DNA of 64,000 bases from Artemia franciscana (lineage: Eukaryota > Arthropoda > Branchiopoda > Anostraca > Artemiidae). Position 1 is the first letter of the stretch, and the number at the start of each line of letters is the position of its first letter. The notes under the pieces are model-generated. The model did no database searches. It had not been told where the DNA came from and saw nothing but the letters and a program-made list of their open reading frames with translations. Below are positions 48,989 to 59,378 of the stretch, one piece after another. Both the position numbers and the translations under genes were made by a program. The stretch spans positions 24,051,637 to 24,115,636 of the forward strand of contig NC_088883.1 in the NCBI RefSeq assembly GCF_032884065.1, given 5' to 3'.

Positions 48989-49904
48989 AAAAAAAAACAT
49001 AAGATACCACCTTCCCTTTGAATTAGACAAAAAGTGGACATTCTATGGGACTGACTCAGACCAATTCTAGTAAAACCTAACTGCAAGCACGCTTTAGTAT
49101 TAAATGAAACAAGCTTTGTCACACTTGTTATCTAGGATTATGATCTGAGGACTAGCCTTTTCACAAAATCCGACTACGAAAAGAGCTGTTTTAGCCCAAA
49201 AAAAGTTCGTGATTTTTCCGGTTTTGTACACACTCGAAATAGAGAGAACCCCCGCCATATTCATGAGGCACAGGGCTACAATCTCACATGAATGTAGGTT
49301 GAAGATCAATTAATGGCAGACAAAATAAAATACACTTACGCGAATAGAGTATACTGTCCATATTAAAGAAAATTGTTCTTATTTAAACTACTGACTATTT
49401 TATTTAATTGCTGAAATTTCCCCCAATCCATGCATGAACTAGAGCTAACTTCTAGAAAACACAGAGTATCAGCTAAGTTGAATGGGGGAGGGGTTTCAGC
49501 ACTTTGAACAGGTGAAAAATGGACTTAGTCACATGACCTTGGGTTTTTCTTATGCTGGTTTGTAATTCTTGTCTAAGCGCTGCCAATTTTTAACAAAACA
49601 AAATATTAGATAATTTCTTTTCTTAACTTTCAAAAATTGTAAGATTTAGAAACAAAATATGACAAATTCACACAAAAAAGGAAACAAAGCCGACACCATA
49701 TACAAATATACTAAATTTTGCATACAAAACAAGACCTCAAAAAAAGTAAAAATAAAGCAACTCTTGGCAAAAACAAAATACATGAGGAACAGCTTGACAC
49801 AGAAATGAAAATTCTGCTTGTGCAATAGATACAAAGATGAAAAATAAAGACACAACAATATTTATACACAAAACAAAAATTATCAATGCAGGCAAACGCA
49901 AAGA

Positions 49905-50180
49905 ATATGGGTAACTTGTAAGTGGGAAGTGTCATTAGCATCGAAAAAACGCCATGAACGCCATATAGTATTTGATGACGCAGCTATTTTTAGTATAGAT
50001 TATTCAATTTGTATAGTTGGCGAAATTAGTGCAGTAATAAGCGCCTAATCTCAGTGACTGACAGAAAAATAATTACAAAGATTGCAGAATTATTAGGCGT
50101 CACCAATCACTCGATGGCGCTTTGTGATTTTTGCCGACAATACGCCAGTTTACCCTCTTTAAGGTACCCATACTCTCTGG
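49905..50180. mobile_element. inverted-repeat element (MITE), about 280 bp
   Basis: Left end aagaatatgggtaactt, right end aaggtacccatactct; interior matches 33797-34117 (attagtgcagtaataagcgcctaat). Non-coding. Confidence 0.7.
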
Positions 50181-50476
50181 GCAAACATTTTTGTATATGA
50201 ACATAAACTATACAGGATATTTGCTTCTAAAGTAGCTATATTTCTATCTATATACCCAAAGGACGAAACTGACATTTTTTTTACAGAAATTTATAGTTTT
50301 GGATTTCATTTCTTAAACCGCTTATGGGATTTTTTATATATATGTATATGTATTGTACATAAAGTAGTAGAGTAAGGTGAACTACAATTCTGGAAGCCAC
50401 TCAAATTTGGGGGGGGGGCTACTGGGCATTAAAATGCAGTCTTTTTGTCATTTGACATATTCATCTAATAATTTTG

Positions 50477-50480
<4 letters not shown>

Positions 50481-50553
<73 letters not shown>
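50481..50553. repeat. (TA)n array, about 73 bp
   Basis: Pure alternating TA followed by tgtg and an A run. Another shorter array is at about 52073-52117. Confidence 0.9.
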
Positions 50554-50556
<3 letters not shown>

Positions 50557-50859
50557 AAAAAAAAAAAAAAATCCATTTCATGTAATGAAGAAATTACTTT
50601 TTGGGCATTTTTGGATTGATTCAGAAATTTAAGATGAGAATCACATTATTGGATAAGGTTTTTGAATAAAATCACAGTTTAGGAGAAAAACATTTTTAGG
50701 TGAAAATCACATTTTAGCTGAAAATCTCAAGAATCATTGGGAACTAGTTTAAAAACTGGTTGCGTAAGTTGGAATGTATCGCTTTGTATAAATAATGCAT
50801 GTAATGGCACATAGGAAAAACCAACATAGCTACTGGAAGATACCAAAGTACCGCTCGAA

Positions 50860-51030
50860 CAAACTGTCCACCTTAGGCCAGACGAAAAGCAGGCCGTCCC
50901 TGAATGGACGTAGGAAGTCCGCACGGAAAGATTTAGAGAAAATCGTAACTTCATATATGGGGTAAAGATTGAGGTCCTGAAAAGCTTAGGCATGGGGGAA
51001 GAAGAAGGTAGAGGGGTTACAAACAAACTT
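50860..51030 (+). mobile_element. LINE tail relic
   Basis: agcaggccgtccctgaatgg and ggaaagatttagagaaaatcg resemble the LINE tails at 41580 and 56170. Short and decayed; low certainty. Confidence 0.4.
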
Positions 51031-51164
51031 AAAAGAGCGCATAAAAAACTGTATATGCATTTTTTTTAGGTTTTAATGAGTCAAAGAAAAATTTTGTGAT
51101 AGGTTGGAGGGTTCAAATTCGGTAACCCCCCTTGGGTACGGCCTTGTCTGAAAGGTTCCAACAC

Positions 51165-51610
51165 AACACGCGAAACTGTAAACTCAGACAAAAATCATGT
51201 GTCTTATGAGCATAAAGAGAAAAAACTTGTTTAAACAGGATCTACTATGAAGTAGCAAATAGAGCGTAGTCCATACAATTCTAATCCGTATGGGTGATAG
51301 GGGTATTACAAGATATTCCCGATGGGTAGGTCAATATATCAAAGAATTGCATTTTTAATGTTAAAAAGTATTTTTTGTATATAATATATTTGGACCTAAG
51401 TGCCTCAGTTCAAGTTTATGGAATGGAAAGTTCTTACTCAACGCTTCAAACTGTAAAGCCAGACAAAAAAAGTTTAGCCATAACTATAAATAGAAAAAAT
51501 ATATCAACTTGGCGAGATATGCTATGCAGTAGCAAAAAGAGCGAAAATACTTGTCTCATGACGTTGCTAAAAGGACCAGACTTACCAATAGAGGACGTAC
51601 GTTATTAGCG
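51165..51610 (+). repeat. diverged direct repeat, two copies about 240 bp apart
   Basis: actgtaaactcagacaaaaa...agtagcaaatagagcg (51175-51265) matches actgtaaagccagacaaaaa...agtagcaaaaagagcg (51448-51545). The 77-codon frame at 51375-51608 spans it; no domain recognised. Confidence 0.6.
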
Positions 51611-52067
51611 AATGGCCAAATGATATCAGAAGATCAATAAAAACTAATTAATTCCCTACAGGTTAGATTGCATATTTATAATACTGATTGTGTTTGCATT
51701 TCTATAAATGCGATTGATGATTTGTATTAATCTTATCATGGGTCCTATGAAAAGCTATATATTGCCATGTTATAAAGCTTTTAAATACTTTCAGAACAAG
51801 AATGGTAAAAGTTTACAACCAGCGACTTGCATTATGCCACTCAAACTACAAAAACTTATCTAAACATTCTATGAGCTTAAATTCTACATTATTTCTGAAC
51901 ACAAAAATTTGTTAAATATTTTTTGCCATTAGTTTATTCTTAAATAAGACTCAAAACTACAATGTGCGCATAAGTAAATCATGAAAATGATCACGAGGTT
52001 TTTAAACTCAAAATACATTTTACCGACAGGTTCAAAGGCTGTCTTGGGAGGAATCTTATATTTCTTT

Positions 52068-52121
<54 letters not shown>

Positions 52122-52818
52122 AGTTTTTTTGTTAATAATTGATGCTTAATAATAATAATAAAAATATTTTTGGGAAATTCATTTTATGGATACACATATT
52201 TCATTGGAAATTCAGCAATCTTTATCATATGCTACTCATTTTTTTTTTTTCACTAGAGAGCAGTACTTTTTTTTCCTCCTTTTTGTGGAAATAACTAACA
52301 AATACTGCTATTTTATTTTTTACAGAGAGGCGATATATGCAAACATTATTTTTTCTAAATGAGTATTTTTTTTTATTTGATGTGCTACAGCAGCAGAGAG
52401 CTTAAAAAGAATTATTCGTACACTAAATAAGCTGAAAGAAAAAACAACAACAAAATAACAACAACTGACCTAGACAAAATCAGCGCCACTAGCAGATTCT
52501 CTAGTAGCCCCCCCCCACAAACTCATCACCATTTTCCACAATTGAAGTCACTTCACACTCCTTGGCAAAAACTGATAAATTATTTTCCTCAACCAATGAT
52601 CGATATATTATATTTCGGTCACGTGGATGAATTTCAAAAGCTTTGTAAACAGTAATAATGGTTAGAAAATGGCGGTTTAATAGAAATATAATCGGCTAGG
52701 TGGTACTGAAGCACTATATGGTCAGTTAAATCGTCATGTATCATCAGTTCCGCAAAATATCACACACAAAGCAGCCATTCAGTTAAAGCTGCCTTAATTT
52801 TGGCAGTAAGTAACCATT

Positions 52819-53007
52819 TTAAACCCACGAATCACCACCTGGCTGTCCTTCTTGTAAAACCCGACCTGCCTGGTCTAATCTTGGGGCATCTTCATAGTTT
52901 GACCAATGATGAGGACCGTTTGATTCTTCGTGCGATAGACTTGTGTCAAAATGTCGACTTCGTTTCTTTTCTCGATTTACTTGGGCATAAACTGGTTCAC
53001 CGGCATT
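52819..53007 (-). CDS. delta-catenin family last exon, PDZ ligand DSWV
   Basis: Acceptor gtttattttctag; 62 codons then TAA. It encodes GEPVYAQVNREKKRSRHFD, a middle with HHWSNYEDAPRLDQAG, and ends GGDSWV. A stop exactly after a known C-terminal ligand strongly supports the reading frame and the gene end. Confidence 0.88.
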   Translation of the reverse strand, partial: NAGEPVYAQVNREKKRSRHFDTSLSHEESNGPHHWSNYEDAPRLDQAGRVLQEGQPGGDSWV

Positions 53008-56000
53008 CTAGAAAATAAACAGAAGATGTATACATTAGCAGCTACAAGTATAAGTCCGCACATTGGTTTGTCGGCAGGGTTACCATACCTTCAAACCCTC
53101 AAAAATGATGACAGATGGTGACAAAACTGTACCATCGGTATAGTCATTGTCAAAAATCCAATGCAGTAATGTTACACCCCCCCCCCCCGAAACAAGGAAA
53201 ATAGAAAATAAACAGAAGATGTTATACATTAGCAGCTAGAAGTAAGTTCGCACATTGGTTTGTTACCAGGGTTGCTAAACCTTAAAACCCTCAAAAATGG
53301 TGGCATATGGTGATAAAACTGCACCATCGGTATAGCCATTATCGAAAATCCCATGCAGTACTGTTACTGAATCCCTCCCCCCGTGAACAAGGAAAATCGC
53401 TTTTTTCATGGGCAACACTAATGTGTTATCTTTTTGTTACGTTTTTTGACGTTCTTCCCTCCCCAAAGACTTCCCTCACCCAAAGCGAAATATTCGTACA
53501 TGCTTGCGTCTCGTTTTGCATTTTGCAGATTATATTATAAACATCAGAAGCAGATACAGTAAGCATTTATGTGGCCTCTTTCGAAACTATTTGTTCAAGT
53601 GCGACTTTGATACAATGATCGCTAACTCTAACCCCCCCCCCCCCCCAAGATATCATTTCCTGCAGGAATTAAAGTTGAACTATCTAATAAATATAATAAC
53701 AATGAATTTTATTATGTAGATTCAAGGGACATCAGCAAGGAGAACCGAGTAGGAATACGACCCCCTACGCCCCACCTATCAGAAGACTAAAAATATGCAA
53801 GATCATAAATTTTTTGGTATTTCAACAAACCGTAATATTTGCATAACTCAGTAGAGTTTTCACTATAAACCTGCCCACCCCCCCCCTTTTTCAGGCATGC
53901 ACTTACTAGATTCATTGCAACCTGAAACAAAAACTATTTACTGAACAATCATAACAGCAGCTAGATCTTATAGGCAATACAGGTAATTAACCTTCTCATG
54001 GACAATTAAGCAGGGTTCCGTAATTCACGTTGGCTAAACGGAGAATACCTTATAGAAAGTTGCGTAACATGTTCAGAGGAGCAAACAATTTGACAGAGGA
54101 AATAATGCGATTCTAAGTTTACGCCGAAAGGGAACATAAAGGATCCCATGGGACGTGAAGTTTAGGAAAGAAGAAGTTCAATTCATTTCCAAAATCCATT
54201 TATCTTTCAACGTTTTTCACGTAGGTTACAACTATCTGAACTATAATTTTAGAATACCTTAATTTTGCTTTTGAAATATAACAAAGAGAATTCAAAAGCT
54301 CCACTTTAAAGCATTTGTTCATATAATTTTTTACCCAACATAGTTTCTAGTTTTGAGAAGCTTAAATCCTAGAATTACCATTTTGTGTGGCCCGAGCCCC
54401 TCAAATAGTTTTTTTTCTACGCACTTCTGATTGAAATTATCTAATGAACTTGTTTTTTAGTCTCCCCCCGAACAATATTTTTTTATGTCCTCTAGTTATC
54501 ATAGTTTACGTGTTTGCTAGAGTTAATGGGATTACAATAACTATATACAACTGCGTTTATGCCCATAATGACTTTTTTTTATTGTCATTATTATCTCATG
54601 AATTGAGAAGGAGCAGTCAATATGGACATGTCTCAGCTAACGATAGAAATGGGGGTACAATTATTGATAAGGAAAGAGTTAAAGAGAGATGGGCAGAACA
54701 TTTTTAAAACGTGCTAAACCAGGATAGAGTTACAGAAAAGGATATAAAGGAATGTGAAAAAGTTAGTAACACCTTGGTCACAAAAGAAAATCCTATTTTG
54801 TGAGATGGAATTATCGACAGTACTAAAAGGATTAAAAAAAATAAGACCTCCAGTGCTAATAGCGAGGTAAATGATTTCCTTAAATATGGTAGTTATGAGG
54901 TTAGAAATAGGTCACTGAAGATTATGAATATGATTTTCGAAAAGGAGGAAGCACCAAGCAATTTTGGAAAACCCTAATTAAATCCATATATAAAGAGGTG
55001 ATAAGAGTGAGTGTGGTAATTAAAGACATGTTAGCCTGGTTTTTGTAGGTAGAAAAATTACTTAGTATGATGATATTTTCTTAGACTTAGAGATGCTGTA
55101 GACTAAGTTTCAAGAGAAGAACAGTGCGGTTTTAGGAGGGGTAGAGGACGAGTCGACCAAATTTTCACTTTTGTGTTAATGATTGAGAAGTGTCCGAGTC
55201 ATCAAACATCTTTAGTTCTCAGTTTTATAGATTGTGAGCAAACGTCCAATTCAGCTGATAGAAAAGCTTTAGCGACGGTCTTATTGTTGTATGGTATAGC
55301 AGACAAATACATTAAAGTGATTAGTGCAATGTACGGGAGCAACACTGCTGCGGTTAAGGTAAGAAATGAGATTAGTAGCTGGTTTCGTATTAATTCTGGA
55401 GTTGAGCAGGGTTGTATTCTATCCCCATTAATATCGATCATTTTGACAGACATTGTCTTCAGGAGCACAGGAAAGGCAATGGGAGAACCCGGAATCAAAT
55501 GGGGAAGTAAAACTCTCTGGGATTTAGATTACGCTGGTGATTTAATCATTCTAGATGAAAATCTAAGCAAAATGAATGAGCTTTTAAAGATTTTGTGAGT
55601 TCAGGGGGCTAGAATTGGTTTGAAAATTAATGTTAATAAGTGACCAAGGCTAGGAATAAGTATAGATGAAAAGGTAATATAAGGTAACGAGAAGATCGAT
55701 CAAGTGAACAGCTTGACTTACCTTGGTAATATTATTAGTAAAGACAGTGGGTGCAGTGAAGATGTAAAACTCGAATAGCTAAGGCTCAGGGTGTCATTTC
55801 ACAGTTGAAAAAAGTTCAGAAGAATAGGAAGATAAGTCAACGAGCCAATATTAGAATATTGGAAGCCAAAGTAATGACAGTGGTCAAATATGGTTCTGAA
55901 CCATGGAGGCTCCGAACAACGGAGGAGGATTTACTAGATATTTCCCAGAAGAAGTGTACGGATTGTTCTGCCTATCCGGCTGAGTGACCTGGTAGCCTAT

Positions 56001-59000
56001 CCGGCTGAGTGACCGTATTTCAAACAGCGAGCTGTACGAAAAGTGTGGTTCAATCACTCTTTATAGGGCTATAATAAAAGAAAGGTTGTGATGACCAGGA
56101 CACGTTCTGCAGATGAAGGGTGAAATATTGCCAAAGACTGTTCTTGTTGGCCAAACTTCACTGTCTAAACAGGAAGCATGTTGTCCTCAGTTGGGATGGG
56201 AGGATGTCGCAAGGAAAGTTTTAAGGCAGTGGTGAGTTGTTAGTAGTAGCAGTTTGTTTCATGAAGGAAGTTATTACATATTATAGCCACACAGGCTCCC
56301 TATAGTTTTATGGTTAACGAGTTATATAAACTTTTTCCCTAATAAATTTAGTTTTTCTTCTTCTTTTAATAGACTTAGACCTTCAATTTAAAAACAATAG
56401 CTTTTCGGAATTTTCTATTTCTAATGGACAGCCTCTAGTGACCATCATCATGAAAGTTCAACGACGGAGGCATTGGGGACACGCCCTCAATATGGACGAC
56501 CTCCAACAACTGCTTTATACTGGCAACCACCTAGAGGTCCTAGCCAAAGATCCAGAAATACATTGCACCGAACATACCAGAAAGGTCTATACCATCCGTA
56601 CACCTCTGTTCAACCCGAGTGGGAGTACATCTTAGCAGCAGCAAACCTAAGGCATTATTAGCGGCTCCTCCTTGATGTCTAAGGTGCCTCAGGAGGCACA
56701 GGCAGTCCTAAGGTAAGGTCATGGGAAAAAATTCATTCCTATTAATTACATGTTACAGCGTTGGAATTTCACCTCTTGTCAGTTTCTTTACTCTTTGGCA
56801 CGTAATTATTCAAATAGTAAAAGGTAATTGTTCGTAAAAACGTAATGTGTAAAACGGGAAAATAAGTAATTATACAAAATTCTGATGCATGTAAATCTTT
56901 GTGTACTGAAATACATCTTGTCCCAATATCAGTTTCTCCTTCCTTTTATGAGGTATACAGTACCTTTTCAATCAAAAGCTCCTCGTAGCGTTAGGCTATC
57001 TACAAAGCTGCATAGAATCCTCCAGAAAATCACCTTTTTCAGTCCTTTGTTATTTTCTGACTCCCATGAAGTACCTACCTCTTCCGAGGGCACTCTATTC
57101 AAGGACACACTGTCCAGTGCAGAGTTTGACCCGCTCCCCTCACCCTAACATTCAGTACAATTTTAATCAAAGTAAAAACGAACTACAAGACAAGGTGTTT
57201 AAGGGAGTCAGGCAGCAGGAGTTGCAGGTCGTTAGACAAACTCAACTAAAAATATTTGTCATGCCTCCAACTTCACCCTTCTGAACATTATCATGAATGA
57301 GGCACCTCCCAGATAATTCTTCAAACATTTTCATAATCGACAACTCCTATGTCGTACTAGCCCAGTGGTTGGCGTACTGGAGATGCAATCCTTCTTCCGC
57401 ACAGGCATGGGTTTGAGTCTTAGTTTTGCTGATTATTTGGTTTGGTCAACGGTGTGACTCTGCAAAATCAGGCAGAGTCAATCCGGCTCTACATGGGCAT
57501 CTGGAAATATCCGAGGAAAAACACGAGAAACGTCGGATGATTTGCCGGCAACCACCAATAGCACTCCCGGTCGAAGGCAGAGAGTCAGAGATCGGTACCT
57601 ATGCTAGGTGCCAATCTGCGCCCGTAAAAGTTTATAATGAAGTGAGACCTCATTATGAATGAGTCTTAAATGAAAACTCTTATGAAGTATACACGCTTCT
57701 ATTAAAACTAATCACAGATAAATTTCACCTTGTCGGCTATTAGGAGCATAATAACTTTTGCAATGTCGCAAAACTTTCATACACACCCTTTAGTTTCGGA
57801 TATGACCAAATACTGTATGACTTTAATTTATATGACTTAAAACTTTAAGAACTTGAGCCATTTGCAAATTTTATATGTTATTTTTCTACTATACTACAGT
57901 ATTTAACTTAAGACGACTATTTGATCCCATTCCACAGCTAAGACTCAGCTTTATCCATTTCTTTGTTGTTGTTTTTTTAGATTGGAAAAAAACTTGAAAA
58001 CATGCCAAAACGGTAAATTTTCATATCTCTCATGAAAAAGCAATATCAAAATTCTGAATCGGTGAATAAATAGATTTAAAACTAAAGAATGCAATAAAAA
58101 CGGGATCTTATCCTGTCGGTGCACTAAAATATGGGGGAGTGAAAGGGTTCCTCCCCTTTTCTTCAATACAGATATTGAAAAAATGAATTTTCGAGATTAG
58201 GGGTTGTTTTTGTTATTTTTTAAACAAAAATACCAAATTAAGGAATTTCTCAAAATTTAGGCAAGGCGCATTGTAAAGAAGGGAATCTTAACCTTAAAGA
58301 ACTTTAAAGGTACTGAAAATGATATTTTAAAGAACATTCTAACGAAAATATTCACCATAAGTTAAGAAAATTCATTACCATGCCAGGAGGAAGTATTCTG
58401 ACACCACCAACCGGGGGCCCAGTGTGACCTGTTTTATCTCCGTACTGTATTTCTGCTAGCGGTACCACATCCTGAAATAGAATAAATATAGTAACGCTAT
58501 CTTGAATATTTTACTTAACATAGAGCACACAAATGACCTTATTCCATTTTGCTCTTTTAGTGTCGTATAGTCTTAAAGCTATTGAAAAATACCTCTCATT
58601 GAATATCAAGCACAACTGATCATCAATGGCTAAAACCCTGGAAATGCGGGTTTGCAGCCCTCCCCCCCCCCACATCTCAAAACTCACCTTTGAAATACGT
58701 CTGGAATTTATAATACAATATAAAAAGAATTCCTTTCTCCATAAAACTCTTTCTTAACAGCCAGTTTTCCAATTTTCAGCAACTGAACACTGACGTCATA
58801 AAACACTGAGGTCATAAAAATTTTCAACAAGGTAGTGTATCTTTCGTCCATTTTACAACTGAAGAATCTTGGGGCCAATAAAAGGTTTAAAACATATTTT
58901 TATTTGTTTTATGTCGCCAAGTAAAATGTTTAATATATTCACTTCTTCGAGAACATTTTAGAAAAGCAAATAATCCTAAAAAACAAAAAGAAAAAACATT

Positions 59001-59347
59001 TTATTATGCCAAGAAGAGGCAAACTTTCTCAGCTTATCATTGAAGGTTGTCATTCTCTTCTTTTTGCACTTTTTGGGCAATCCAGGCTTAAAGAATTCTT
59101 TCGAATTGTGTGGAGGGCCCTTGCCCCCCTTCTAAGCGAGGACATTAAGCTCCAGACGGCTCAATTGGGGCAAATGAAGAAAAACTTGCAAAAAGTTTGG
59201 ACCCATATAATTTTGCCATATGATTTTTGGACCCATAAAATTTTGTTAAATTGACTTCGCGATGTTTTACATCGATTTCATTTCATTGAATATATCAAAT
59301 CAAATGGAGAAAAAACCAAATAGGGCTTATGATTTGGGAAAGTGGGG

Positions 59348-59378
<31 letters not shown>

